A DNA stretch of 64,000 nucleotides, taken from DATIUV01 sp049322755 (GTDB lineage Bacteria; Pseudomonadota; Gammaproteobacteria; Burkholderiales; UBA6910). Below the pieces are notes generated by a model. That model saw nothing but the letters and a program-made list of their open reading frames with translations. It had not been told where the DNA came from and ran no database searches. Within the stretch, counting starts at the first letter, position 1. Every line of letters starts with the position of its first letter. A program made the position numbers and the translations under genes. The stretch lies in the NCBI GenBank assembly GCA_049322755.1, contig JBMOQX010000027.1, forward strand, positions 51,036-115,035. The letters are read 5' to 3'. Positions 33,757 to 42,899 of the stretch are shown one piece after another.

Positions 33757-34546
33757 GCGCGGGCGGTCGCGGGCGCCGGCAGGCTCGGCGCTGCCCCTGC
33801 AGGCGCTGATCCTCGCTGCCGGCCAGGGGCTGCGCCTCAATGGCGCCGCTGGGTACGAGGGCAAGCCCAAGTGCCTGCTGCGCTTCGGCGGGCGGACGCT
33901 GCTGGAGCGCCACATCGGACTCCTGCGCGCCTGCGGAGTGCAGGATATCTGCGTCGTCATCGGTTTTCAGGCCCAGCGGGTGCGCGATCATCTGGAGCGG
34001 CTGGGCGCGGGGCGTGTGAGCACCATTTTCAATCCCGACTTCGTCCGCGGCAGCGTGGTATCGCTCTGGCGCGCCGACGCCGCGATGCGCGCCGGCCGTG
34101 ACACCCTGCTGATGGATGCCGACGTGCTCTACGACCGGCGCCTGCTGGAGCGGCTGGTGGCCTCGCGACACCGCGATTGCCTGCTGATCGACCGCGGTTT
34201 CGAGGCCGGCGACGAGCCGGTCAAGGTCTGCCTCAGGCACGGGCATATCGTCGAGTTCCGCAAGCGGCTTGCGCCCGGCCTGGTGTTCGACCGCTGCGGC
34301 GAGTCGGTGGGGTTCTTTCGGCTTTCCGCTGCCACCGCGGCGCTGCTGGCGGATCGGGTTGCCGACTACGCTGGCGGCGGGCGCGAGACGGAACCTCACG
34401 AAGAGGCGCTTCGGGATCTGATGCTGGACCCGCGGCGGCCGCCGTTCGGCGTCGAGGACGTGACCGGCCTGCCGTGGGTCGAGATTGACTTCCCGCAGGA
34501 CGTGCGCGCGGCCGAGGAAATGATCATGCCGCGGCTGGTCGCCTGA
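33740..34546 (+). CDS. nucleotidyltransferase, CTP:phosphonate/phosphocholine cytidylyltransferase-like
   Basis: This 268-residue GT-A-fold nucleotidyltransferase has the nucleotide loop LILAAGQGLRL, the Lys segment GKPKCLLRFGGRTLLERH, the metal Asp in LLMDADVLYD and a C-terminal WVEIDFPQDVRAAEE. The closest named relatives by pattern are LicC-type phosphocholine cytidylyltransferases and PntC-type enzymes that activate 2-aminoethylphosphonate as its CMP ester. The ATG at 33740 overlaps the dioxygenase gene by 17 bases; an in-frame start at 33683 would overlap more. With the membrane transferase two genes upstream, this gives a complete Kennedy-like route for a phosphonate headgroup. Confidence 0.87.
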   Translation: MSSASERGRSRAPAGSALPLQALILAAGQGLRLNGAAGYEGKPKCLLRFGGRTLLERHIGLLRACGVQDICVVIGFQAQRVRDHLERLGAGRVSTIFNPDFVRGSVVSLWRADAAMRAGRDTLLMDADVLYDRRLLERLVASRHRDCLLIDRGFEAGDEPVKVCLRHGHIVEFRKRLAPGLVFDRCGESVGFFRLSAATAALLADRVADYAGGGRETEPHEEALRDLMLDPRRPPFGVEDVTGLPWVEIDFPQDVRAAEEMIMPRLVA

Positions 34547-34571
34547 CGGGAGCCCAGGGGAGAATCGCATC

Positions 34572-36242
34572 ATGGATCGCTTTCGACCGCCCGTGACCCG
34601 TGCCGCCGCGCTGCGCGCCCTGCTCGCGTCGCCCGAACTGGAGTTCCTGATGGAGGCACACAACGGCCTGAGCGCGCGGATCGTCGAGGAGGCGGGCTTC
34701 CGCGCGATCTGGGCCAGCGGCCTCACCATCTCGGCGCAGCTCGGGCTGCGCGACAGCAACGAGGCCAGCTGGAGCCAGGTACTGGACACCGTGGAGTACA
34801 TGGCCGACGCCGCGGCGATCCCGATCCTGCTGGACGGCGACACCGGTTTCGGCGACTTCAACACCATGCGCCGGCTGGTGCGCAAGCTGGAGCAGCGCGG
34901 CGTTGCCGGCGTATGCATCGAGGACAAGCAGTTTCCGAAGACCAACAGCTTCATCGACAGCAACCGCCAGCCGCTGGCCGATATGGCGGAGTTCCAGGGA
35001 AAGATCCGCGCGGGCAAGGACAGCCAGGACGATCCCGACTTCGTGATCGTCGCCCGCGTCGAGGCGCTGATCGCCGGCTGGGGCATGGACGAGGCGCTGC
35101 GCCGCGCCGAGGCCTACCACGCCGCCGGCGCCGACGCGATCCTGATCCACAGCCGTCTGAGCCGCGCCGACGAGATCGTCGCATTTGCGCGCGAGTGGGC
35201 GGGCCGCGCGCCGCTGGTGATCGTGCCGACCAAGTATTACAGCACGCCGACCGAAGTCTTCCGCGCCGCCGGCATCAGCGCGGTGATCTGGGCCAATCAC
35301 ACGCTGCGCGCCTCGATCGCGGCGATGCAGCGGCTGACCCGCGAGGTGCGCTCGGCCGAGACCCTGATGGGCGTGGAGGACCGCGTGGCGCCCCTGGAAG
35401 AGGTGTTCCGATTGCAGCGGGCGGACGAGCTGCTGGCGGCGGAGCGGCGTTACGCTAGCGCCCGCACCCGCGCCACCGGCGCGGTGGTGCTGGCCGCCAG
35501 CCGCGGCGACGGTCTGACCGAGCTGACGGCCGACCGGCCGAAGGCGATGCTGCCGGTGGCGGGTCAGCCGCTGCTGCGCCGGCTGGTCGATGAGTTCAAG
35601 CGCCAGCGCGTGAACACGGTCACGGTGGTCACCGGCTACCGGCCGGACGCGGTAAGGATGCCCGGCATCCAGGTGGTGGAGAACCCGCGCCATGACGCCA
35701 GCTCCGAGCTGGTGTCGCTCGCCTGCGCCCGCGACGCCATCGGCGCCGATACGGTCATCTGCTACGGCGATCTGCTGTTCCGCAGCTACATCCTCCGTGA
35801 CCTGCTGGAGGCGCCGGGCGAACTGACGGTGGTGGTGGACTCCGCGCCGGTGCCGCCGGACGCGCGCAAACAGCGCGACCTGTGCACCTGCTCGTGCGCC
35901 GACGACCGTGGCGTGTTCCGGCGCGAGGTGCGCCTGTTGCGGGTGTGGTCCGGGGCGCAGGACGCGGCCTCCGTCTGCGGCCGCTGGATCGGCATGCTAC
36001 GGGCGCGCGGCGCGGCGCGGCAATGGCTGCTGGACGCGCTGGATGAGCTCGCGCAGCGTGCGGATGCCGATGGCCTCGGCCTGCCCGATCTGCTCAACCG
36101 CCTGGTCGAGGCGGGTCATCCGGTGCATGTCCTGTACGTGAGCGGCCACTGGCTGGACGTGAACGACCCGGCGGACCTGCGCGACGCGGTGGAATTCGCC
36201 TGCGGCGCGAACGCGCCGGCGGACGCAGCGACGATTCCATGA
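34572..36242 (+). CDS. pepM: phosphoenolpyruvate mutase fused to a nucleotidyltransferase
   Basis: This 556-residue two-domain protein has PEP mutase at residues 1-300. The mutase converts PEP to phosphonopyruvate, the committed step of all C-P bond synthesis. Its diagnostic loop EDKQFPKTNS is at 117-126, with metal ligands in LLDGDTGFGD. From about residue 310 a nucleotidyltransferase domain follows (VVLAASRGDGLTEL, RPKAMLPVAGQPLLRRL, CYGDLLFRS, GHWLDVNDPADLRDA). Fusions of this type occur in phosphonate clusters that activate the product with CTP. A second, free nucleotidyltransferase precedes it, so one may handle hydroxylated product or be non-catalytic. The stop overlaps the next ATG (ATGA). 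Confidence 0.94.
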   Translation: MDRFRPPVTRAAALRALLASPELEFLMEAHNGLSARIVEEAGFRAIWASGLTISAQLGLRDSNEASWSQVLDTVEYMADAAAIPILLDGDTGFGDFNTMRRLVRKLEQRGVAGVCIEDKQFPKTNSFIDSNRQPLADMAEFQGKIRAGKDSQDDPDFVIVARVEALIAGWGMDEALRRAEAYHAAGADAILIHSRLSRADEIVAFAREWAGRAPLVIVPTKYYSTPTEVFRAAGISAVIWANHTLRASIAAMQRLTREVRSAETLMGVEDRVAPLEEVFRLQRADELLAAERRYASARTRATGAVVLAASRGDGLTELTADRPKAMLPVAGQPLLRRLVDEFKRQRVNTVTVVTGYRPDAVRMPGIQVVENPRHDASSELVSLACARDAIGADTVICYGDLLFRSYILRDLLEAPGELTVVVDSAPVPPDARKQRDLCTCSCADDRGVFRREVRLLRVWSGAQDAASVCGRWIGMLRARGAARQWLLDALDELAQRADADGLGLPDLLNRLVEAGHPVHVLYVSGHWLDVNDPADLRDAVEFACGANAPADAATIP

Positions 36243-37417
36243 TCGACCCGGGCCAGTTCGTGGCGCTGGCGGCGCAGCATGGCTTCGGCTGGTACGCCGG
36301 CGTCCCATGCTCGCTGCTGGGCCCGCTGATCGACATGCTGGGGGCCGAACCTGCGCGGCATGCGGTCGCCGCCAACGAGGGCGATGCCGTGGCCGCCGCC
36401 GCGGGCGCGTGGCTGGGCGGGCGCGGCGGCGTGGCCTACATGCAGAATTCGGGTCTCGGCAATGCGGTGAGTCCGCTCACGTCGCTGAACGCGGTGTTCC
36501 GCATACCGGCGCTGCTCCTGGTCACGCTGCGCGGCGAGGCGGGGCAGCCCGACGAGCCGCAGCACGCGTTCATGGGCCGGATCACGCGGGACCTGCTGAC
36601 GACGATGGAAATCGCCTGGGAGGTGATGCCCGACTCGGCCGCCGCGCTGGCCGCCGCGTTCGGCCGCGCCCGCGACGCCATGCGGGCGAGCGAGCGGCCG
36701 TACGCGCTGCTGGTGCGTCGCGACAGCTTCGCGCCGGCGCCGGCGGTGCGCGCGCCGACGCTGCACTGGGCGCCGGCCTCGCCGATCGCCGCGCGGCAAT
36801 GGCCGGCGGCGCGGCGGCCCACGCGGCGGCGCGCGCTGGAGCGCATCGCGGCGCTCACGCCGGAGCGCGGCTGGGCGGTGGTGGCCAGCACCGGCTACAT
36901 CGGGCGCGAGCTCTACGCCGTCGGCGACCGGCCCAACCACTTCTACATGGTGGGGTCGATGGGCTGTGCGTCGTCCCTGGGACTGGGGCTGGCGCTTGCC
37001 CGGCCCGACCTGCGCGTTCTGGTAGTGGACGGCGACGGCGCGCTGCTGATGCGGCTGGGCAGCCTGGCGGGCGTCGGCGCCTGCCGTCCGCGCAACCTGG
37101 TGCACGTGGTGATCGACAACGAGATGCACGAGTCCACCGGCGGGCAGTCGACGGCCTCGGCGGCCGTCTGCCTGGGCGCGGTGGCGGCGGCCTGCGGTTA
37201 CGCCAGCGTCTGGACCGGCGACCAGCTCTCGCTGCTGGATCACGCCCTGGCCACCGCGGAGGGACCGATATTCGCCCACGTCAAGATCGAGCCGGGCGTG
37301 GGCGGCGGTCTGCCGCGCCCGGCGCTCTCGCCGGTGGAGGTGCGGCAGCGATTCATGGCCCACCTGGCCGGTGCCGCGCCGGTGGCCCGACGCAACGGCG
37401 ACGGGGTGCCCGCGTGA
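36239..37417 (+). CDS. aepY: phosphonopyruvate decarboxylase
   Basis: This 392-residue thiamine-diphosphate enzyme makes phosphonopyruvate synthesis irreversible by decarboxylating it to phosphonoacetaldehyde. The N-terminal block is GFGWYAGVPCSLLGPLID. The catalytic Glu lies in AANEGDAVAAAAGAWLGG, and AYMQNSGLGNAVSPLTSLN follows. The C-terminal ThDP motif runs from VVDGDGALLMRLGSLA to IDNEMHESTGGQ. These are specific for the Ppd family. It overlaps both neighbours by four bases, so pepM, aepY and phnW are translationally coupled. Confidence 0.95.
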   Translation: MIDPGQFVALAAQHGFGWYAGVPCSLLGPLIDMLGAEPARHAVAANEGDAVAAAAGAWLGGRGGVAYMQNSGLGNAVSPLTSLNAVFRIPALLLVTLRGEAGQPDEPQHAFMGRITRDLLTTMEIAWEVMPDSAAALAAAFGRARDAMRASERPYALLVRRDSFAPAPAVRAPTLHWAPASPIAARQWPAARRPTRRRALERIAALTPERGWAVVASTGYIGRELYAVGDRPNHFYMVGSMGCASSLGLGLALARPDLRVLVVDGDGALLMRLGSLAGVGACRPRNLVHVVIDNEMHESTGGQSTASAAVCLGAVAAACGYASVWTGDQLSLLDHALATAEGPIFAHVKIEPGVGGGLPRPALSPVEVRQRFMAHLAGAAPVARRNGDGVPA

Positions 37418-38505
37418 TCCTGCTCAATCCCGGCCCGGTCGGCCTCAGCGAGCGCGTGCGGGCGGCGTTGACGTTGCCCGACCTGTGCCATCGCGAACCC
37501 GAGTTTGCCGCGCTTCAGGACGAGATCCGCGCACGGCTGCTGGAAGTCTACGGCCTGGAGGGCGGCGACTGGGCGCCGGTGCTGATTTCCGGCTCCGGCA
37601 CCGCGGCGGTCGAGGCGATGCTGGCGAGCCTGGTGCCGCGCGATGGCCGGCTGCTGGTCGTGGAAAACGGCGTCTACGGCAGCCGCATGGCGGAGATCGC
37701 CCGCCACCACGGCATCGCCGCCGCGAGCCTCAAGCTGGCGTGGGGCGAAGCGGTGGACCGCGCGGCACTGGCGCGGGCGCTCGACGAGGCGCCCGGCGTC
37801 ACCCATGTCGCCGTGGTACAGCACGAGACCACCACCGGGCGGCTGAACGACCTCCATACAGTGGCGGGGGCATGTCGGGAGCGCGGCGTGCGCATGCTGG
37901 TGGATGCGGTGAGCGGATTCGGCGCCGAGAGTCTGGACTTCGGCGCCTGGCCGCTGGCGGCGTGCGCCGGCAGCGCCAACAAGTGCCTCCACGGCGCGCC
38001 AGGACTTTCTTTCGTGCTGGTGCAGCGCGACGCGCTGGCGCGCGGCACCGCGCGCGGCGTCTACCTCGATCTGGCACGGCACGCGCGCGCCCAGGACGCT
38101 CAGGAAACAGCGTTCACGCCTGCCATTCCTGCGTTCTACGCGCTGCGTGAAGCGCTGCGCGAGCTGGCGGACGAGGGCGGCTGGCGCGCCCGCCACGCGC
38201 GCTACGCGGCGCTGGCGCAGGCCGTCGAACAGGGTCTGACCGGGCTCGGCATCGAGCCGCTGCTGCGCACGGGCGCGCGCTCGGTGGCTTTGCGCGCGTA
38301 CCGGCTGCCGCTGGCGCTGTCCTACGCCGCCCTGCACGATCATCTGAAGCAGCACGGGTTCGTCATCTACGCTGGGCAGGGTGCGCTGGCGGCCGACATT
38401 TTCCGGGTCTCCACCATGGGGGCGGTCGGCGCGGACGACCTGGAGCGATTCGTGTCCACGGTCGGCGCGACGCCCGGATGGCGCCGCCGCCGCGTGCGTG
38501 CCTGA
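37414..38505 (+). CDS. phnW: 2-aminoethylphosphonate aminotransferase (PhnW-type)
   Basis: This 363-residue class V PLP aminotransferase has the family opening LLNPGPVGLSERVRAAL and LCHREPEFAALQDEIRARL (in parts). Its cofactor Asp is in MLVDAVSGFG (Asp164) and the Schiff-base Lys190 is in GSANKCLHGAPGLSF. It interconverts phosphonoacetaldehyde and 2-aminoethylphosphonate with alanine/pyruvate. Placed right after PepM and Ppd, it should run in the synthetic direction. The start is the GTG at 37414, overlapping the decarboxylase stop. No phnX hydrolase is present, again supporting synthesis rather than degradation. Confidence 0.93.
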   Translation: MILLNPGPVGLSERVRAALTLPDLCHREPEFAALQDEIRARLLEVYGLEGGDWAPVLISGSGTAAVEAMLASLVPRDGRLLVVENGVYGSRMAEIARHHGIAAASLKLAWGEAVDRAALARALDEAPGVTHVAVVQHETTTGRLNDLHTVAGACRERGVRMLVDAVSGFGAESLDFGAWPLAACAGSANKCLHGAPGLSFVLVQRDALARGTARGVYLDLARHARAQDAQETAFTPAIPAFYALREALRELADEGGWRARHARYAALAQAVEQGLTGLGIEPLLRTGARSVALRAYRLPLALSYAALHDHLKQHGFVIYAGQGALAADIFRVSTMGAVGADDLERFVSTVGATPGWRRRRVRA

Positions 38506-38518
38506 CGGCGGCGACGTG

Positions 38519-39541
38519 ATGGCGCCGGGCTCGCCGATGCGCCGGGTGCCGGTGTCGCGACTCGCGCTGGCCGCGCTGGCCGGCGGCGGATCGCTGTTCA
38601 TTTACCTCGTGATCGGCCAGGGCGCGGCCGACCTGCTGGCGGCGCTGGAAACCGCGGGCTGGGGACTGGCGCTGGTAGCGCTGTTCCATCTGCTGCCGAT
38701 GGCGGCGGACGCCCGGGGCCTGCAGTGCCTGCTGCCGCCGGCAGGCCGGCTCCCGTTTCGTACGATCCTGGCAGCGCGCTGGCTCGGCGAATCGGTCAAC
38801 GGCCTGCTGCCGGCGGCGCAGATCGGCGGCCATTTCGTCAAGGCGCGGCGCCTGGCACAGTGCGGCGTACCGGCGCCGGCCGCGGCCGCCGGCGTCGTCG
38901 CGGACATCACGCTCGGCGTCCTGACCCAGATCGTCTTCACCCTGACGGGGCTGGCACTGCTGATCGCTGTCGTCGAAGGCACTGCGCTCGCGGGGCCGCT
39001 GCTGGGAGGTACCGCGGTCATGGCGCTGCTGCTCTGGGCATTCTATCGCCTGCAACAACGTGGTCTTTTCGCGCCGCTGGCGGCGGCCGCAGCGCGTGTG
39101 CCGGGCGTCGGGTGCGGCGCCCTGGATGGCGGCGCCGCCCGCGTCGACGATGCGTTGCGCGCGATCTACCGCGACCGGCGGACGCTGCTGGCCGCCGGAT
39201 CGTGGCGTCTGGCGGCATGGCTCGTGGGCGCGGGTGAAGTCTGGCTGGCGATGCATTTCGTCGGCCACCCGGTCGGCTGGGTCGACGCACTGGTGCTGGA
39301 AAGCCTGGGCCAGGCGGTGCGCGCGGCAGCGTTCGCCGTGCCCGGCGCGCTGGGCGTCCAGGAAGGCGGGTATCTGGTGCTGGGCGCGCTTCTGGGGCTG
39401 CCGCCGCCGATGGCGCTGGCGCTTTCGCTGGCGAAAAGGGTGCGGGAGCTGCTGCTGGGGCTGCCCGGGCTGCTATTCTGGCAGTGGTGCGAAGGCAGCG
39501 GCTGGTATCGTCGCCGGGCGCGCGCCCGGCTGGAAGGCTGA
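38519..39541 (+). CDS. hpnL: HpnL-type membrane protein (lysylphosphatidylglycerol-synthase-like flippase fold)
   Basis: This 340-residue membrane protein of the UPF0104/AglD-like family has about seven to eight membrane segments. The family blocks are LAARWLGESVNGLLPAAQIG followed by HFVKARRL, a C-terminal VPGALGVQEGGYLVLGALLG and LALSLAKRVRELLLG. This subgroup is the hopanoid-locus protein HpnL. It probably moves a lipid intermediate across the inner membrane; this is inferred from fold and context. The ATG at 38519 is 13 bases after the aminotransferase stop and a GTG at 38516 is possible, so the phosphonate genes and hpnLMN form one transcript. Confidence 0.85.
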   Translation: MAPGSPMRRVPVSRLALAALAGGGSLFIYLVIGQGAADLLAALETAGWGLALVALFHLLPMAADARGLQCLLPPAGRLPFRTILAARWLGESVNGLLPAAQIGGHFVKARRLAQCGVPAPAAAAGVVADITLGVLTQIVFTLTGLALLIAVVEGTALAGPLLGGTAVMALLLWAFYRLQQRGLFAPLAAAAARVPGVGCGALDGGAARVDDALRAIYRDRRTLLAAGSWRLAAWLVGAGEVWLAMHFVGHPVGWVDALVLESLGQAVRAAAFAVPGALGVQEGGYLVLGALLGLPPPMALALSLAKRVRELLLGLPGLLFWQWCEGSGWYRRRARARLEG

Positions 39542-39552
39542 CAGGTGCCGAC

Positions 39553-40203
39553 ATGCTGTACGGATTGAGGCTCGGGCCGACAGGTTGCCGGGCGGCCCGG
39601 GCGCTGAGGACGGTCGCCGCGGCGGCGGCCTGCGTGTGGCTCGCCGTGTCGGGCGCGCATGCGGGCGACCGGGAGGACGCCACGTTGGCGGTGGAGCGTT
39701 TCCAGGCGACGCTAATCGACGTCATGAAAGAGGCGGGCCGGCTCGGCTACGATGGCCGCTATCGCAAGCTCGATCCGGCGGTTCGGCGGTCCCACGATCT
39801 GCCGCGGATCAGTGAGATCGCGGCCGGAAGGCACTGGCGGGCGTTCGACGAAGCGCAGAGGGCGCGGCTCGTGGACACGTTCTCGCGCTGGACCGTGGGC
39901 ACCTACGCGCTGCGGTTCGATTCCTACAGCGGGCAGGTGTTTCGCACCGAGTCGGCCGAGGCCGATGCGCGGGGCGATGTACTCGTGCGCAGCGTGATGC
40001 TGCGGCCGAACGATCCGCCGATCCATTTCGATTACGTGCTGCGCCGGCGGGACGACGCCTGGCGCATCGTCAACATCATTGTCGACGGCGTCAGCGACCT
40101 CGCCATCCGGCGCGCCGAGTTCGCCAGCATGCTCTCCCGGGACGGCTTCGACGCCCTGATCGCGCAACTGGAAGCGAAGATCGCCGATTACGCCAGGCCG
40201 TAG
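39553..40203 (+). CDS. hpnM: HpnM, MlaC/Ttg2D-family periplasmic lipid carrier
   Basis: This 216-residue protein has a signal peptide (AARALRTVAAAAACVWLAVS, cleavage near GAHA) and an MlaC fold: TLIDVMKEAGRLGYDGRY, LVDTFSRWTVGTYALRFDSY, DDAWRIVNIIVDGVSDLAIRR-like sequence, and FDALIAQLEAKI. MlaC proteins ferry phospholipids through the periplasm. HpnM is the hopanoid-locus member, usually encoded next to the HpnN exporter as here. The start at 39553 is chosen for the signal peptide. It is 11 bases from hpnL. Confidence 0.9.
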   Translation: MLYGLRLGPTGCRAARALRTVAAAAACVWLAVSGAHAGDREDATLAVERFQATLIDVMKEAGRLGYDGRYRKLDPAVRRSHDLPRISEIAAGRHWRAFDEAQRARLVDTFSRWTVGTYALRFDSYSGQVFRTESAEADARGDVLVRSVMLRPNDPPIHFDYVLRRRDDAWRIVNIIVDGVSDLAIRRAEFASMLSRDGFDALIAQLEAKIADYARP

Positions 40204-40232
40204 CCGGCCGGCGTGGTCGCGGATTCGCCGGG

Positions 40233-42884
40233 TTGTCACGCCAGGCTGAAACGGTGCCCCCATCCGTCCCGGCAATACTGGGCAAGGCCGCGCTGGAGCT
40301 CGTCGTGCGCGTGGTGGACGCTTCGCGCACGCACGCCGCTGCGGTGCTGGCGGGCGCGGCGTTGCTGAGCGTCCTTGCCGCCTGGCTTACCGCCACGCAG
40401 CTGTCGGTGAACACCGACACCACCGACATGCTCTCCCCCGATCTGCCGTTTCGCCGGGCGCACGCGCGCCTGCAGGAAGCGTTCCCCCAGCTCCGGGATG
40501 TGGCGGTGGTGGTGGTGACGGCGGACGCCGGGGTCCGCGCGCGCGACGCGGCCGATCGGCTCGCGGCGGCAATGCGCCGCGACACGCGGCGCTTCGTCTC
40601 GGTCTACCAGCCGGGGGGCGGGCCGTTCTTCGCCCGCAACGGGTTGCTCTACCTGGAGCCGGACCGGCTGGAGCGGCTGGCGGATCGGCTGGCCGAGGCG
40701 CAGCCATTCGTCGCAGCCGTGGCGCGGGACCCGGGGCTGCGCGGCCTGGCGGCGGTGCTGGTGCCGGCGCTGCGGGGGGAAGACGCCGCGGTCGACCGGT
40801 TGCAGCTCGCCAAGGTGCTGCGGGAGATCGACGCCGTCGCCGCGTCGCTCGCGGCCGGCGCGCCACAGCCGCTGCGGTGGCGCGAGGCGCTGCTGGATTC
40901 CGGGGACGATGCCGGCGCGCATCGCCGGTTCGTGCTGGTGCAGCCGCGGCTCGACCACGGCCAGCCGCGCCCGGCGGCGGCGGCGCTGGCGGCGCTGCGC
41001 GATCTGGCGGCGCGGGTGGAACGGGAGACCCCTGGCGTGCGCGTCGGCATCACCGGTGACGTCCCCGTCGGCGACGACGAGCTGCGCAGCGTCGCCGTCG
41101 GCGCCAAGGTCACGTCCGCCGTCGCCCTCGGGCTGGTGTGCGTGCTGATCGTCTTCGGCCTGCGCTCGCTGCGGGCGGGGATCGCCGTACTGGTGACGCT
41201 GTGCGCCGGGCTGCTCTGGACCGCCGCCTTCGCCGCCGTCGGCGTCGGCCAGCTCAACCTGATTTCGGCCACCTTCGCGGTCCTGTTCATCGGGCTCGGC
41301 GTCGATTTCGGCGTCCAGTTTGCGATGCGCTACCAGGAGGAGCTGGCGCCGGGCGCAGGTGCCGCCGTGGCGCTGCGGCGCGCCGCAGCCGGCGTCGGCG
41401 GCGCCCTGGCCCTGGCGGCCGGTGCGGCGGGCGTCGCCTTTCTCGCGTTCACGCCCACCGCGTTTCGCGGACTGGCCGAGCTGGGGGTGATCGCGGCGTT
41501 CGGCATGGCCGTGGCGCTGGCGGCGAATCTCACCGTGCTGCCGGCGCTGCTGACGCTGCTGCACCCGGGCGCGGCGGCCCCGGCGCGGACCGGCGCGGGC
41601 GGGTTAGTCGGAGCGCTGAACGAGAAGGGCCGGCGCCGGGTGCTCGCGATCGCGGCGATCGCGGCGCTGGCGGCGGCGGTGTTGCTGCCCCGGGCGGAAT
41701 TCGATTTCAACCCGCTGCGCCTCAAGGACGCACGATCGCCTCCGGTGGCCGCGTTCATCGAGCTGACCGGCGATCCCGACTCGACGCCCTATGCTGCGCA
41801 GGTGCTGGCCCCGAACCTGGAGCGCGCGGACGAACTGGCAGCAAGCCTGCGGCGCTCTCCGCTGGTGCGGCGCGCGGTCACGCTGACGAGCTTCGTGCCG
41901 TCCGACCTGGAAGCGAGGCGGCAGATCATCGACGACATGAACCTCGTGTTTGCGCCGGTCACGCCGCTGGCCGCGACGGCGACACCGCTGGACGAGCGCG
42001 ACGCGCTGGCGCGGCTGCGCGGCGCGCTCGCGGCGGTGGCCGGCGACGATGCCCTGGCGCTTGCGGCGCGCGGTCTCGAACGCGCGCTCGAGAGCGCGAG
42101 CGCCGCTTACACGCCTGCGGAGGCGATGCCGGCGCAGCTGGGCCGGCTCGTGATCGGCGACCTGCCGCTGCTGCTGGAGGATCTGCAGCAGCTGCTGGCG
42201 CCGGATCTGACCGGCCTCGCCGATCTGCCGCCCGACCTGCGCCGGCGCTACGTCGCGCCGGACGGTACCGCCCGCGTGGAAGTGATTCCGGCGCGGGACC
42301 TCACCGACAACCGCGCCATGGCGGAATTCGTTCGCGCGGTGCAGGCGATGGCGCCCGCCGCGACCGGAGCCCCGGTGATCTTCGTCGAGGCGGGCGCCGC
42401 CGTCGTCGAGGCCTGCCTCCAGGCGACCGCGCTCGCCCTGGCGGCGAGCCTGCTGGGCTTCGCATGGGTGCTGGGCGGCATCGGGCGGGCGCTGCTGGTG
42501 CTGCTGCCGGTGACGCTGGCGGCGCTTTACACGGGGGGCGCCACGGTGCTGCTGGGAATTTCCGTCAATCTCGCCAACGTCATCGCGCTGCCGCTGCTGC
42601 TGGGGCTGAGCGTCGCCTTCGGCGTCTACATCGTGCTGCGCGTTGGCGAGAGCGGCGGGGTGGCGGGGCTGGCGGCGAGCGGAACGCCGCGCGCCGTGCT
42701 CTACAGCGCGCTGACCACCGCGGTTTCGTTCGGCTCCCTGGCCTTCTCGGCGCACCCGGGCATGGCCGGCATGGGCGAGCTGCTCTCCCTCGCGCTGCTC
42801 ATGAGCCTGCTGTCGAGCCTGGTCGTGCTGCCGGCGATGATCGGCGAGGTCGAGACGCGAAGCGACCGGGCGCCGCGCGCCTGA
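40233..42884 (+). CDS. hpnN: HpnN, hopanoid-associated RND transporter
   Basis: This 883-residue MMPL/RND transporter has two repeats of six membrane helices and two large periplasmic loops. The first helix bundle contains ISATFAVLFIGLGVDFGVQF and the second VNLANVIALPLLLGLSVAFG. The loop between has TTDMLSPDLPFRRAHARLQE near the N-terminus. HpnN is needed in Rhodopseudomonas palustris to move hopanoids to the outer membrane. The start is uncertain: a TTG at 40233 or a GTG at 40254. It closes the operon that begins with the CDP-alcohol phosphatidyltransferase. It is convergent with hpnA, with a 15-base gap. Confidence 0.93.
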   Translation: MSRQAETVPPSVPAILGKAALELVVRVVDASRTHAAAVLAGAALLSVLAAWLTATQLSVNTDTTDMLSPDLPFRRAHARLQEAFPQLRDVAVVVVTADAGVRARDAADRLAAAMRRDTRRFVSVYQPGGGPFFARNGLLYLEPDRLERLADRLAEAQPFVAAVARDPGLRGLAAVLVPALRGEDAAVDRLQLAKVLREIDAVAASLAAGAPQPLRWREALLDSGDDAGAHRRFVLVQPRLDHGQPRPAAAALAALRDLAARVERETPGVRVGITGDVPVGDDELRSVAVGAKVTSAVALGLVCVLIVFGLRSLRAGIAVLVTLCAGLLWTAAFAAVGVGQLNLISATFAVLFIGLGVDFGVQFAMRYQEELAPGAGAAVALRRAAAGVGGALALAAGAAGVAFLAFTPTAFRGLAELGVIAAFGMAVALAANLTVLPALLTLLHPGAAAPARTGAGGLVGALNEKGRRRVLAIAAIAALAAAVLLPRAEFDFNPLRLKDARSPPVAAFIELTGDPDSTPYAAQVLAPNLERADELAASLRRSPLVRRAVTLTSFVPSDLEARRQIIDDMNLVFAPVTPLAATATPLDERDALARLRGALAAVAGDDALALAARGLERALESASAAYTPAEAMPAQLGRLVIGDLPLLLEDLQQLLAPDLTGLADLPPDLRRRYVAPDGTARVEVIPARDLTDNRAMAEFVRAVQAMAPAATGAPVIFVEAGAAVVEACLQATALALAASLLGFAWVLGGIGRALLVLLPVTLAALYTGGATVLLGISVNLANVIALPLLLGLSVAFGVYIVLRVGESGGVAGLAASGTPRAVLYSALTTAVSFGSLAFSAHPGMAGMGELLSLALLMSLLSSLVVLPAMIGEVETRSDRAPRA

Positions 42885-42899
42885 CGCGGGTGCGCCGGG

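Noticed and set aside
32363..38505. Reading the phosphonate genes as a degradation pathway
   Set aside because: PepM and phosphonopyruvate decarboxylase are synthetic, and phnX, phnA, phnZ and C-P lyase genes are absent.
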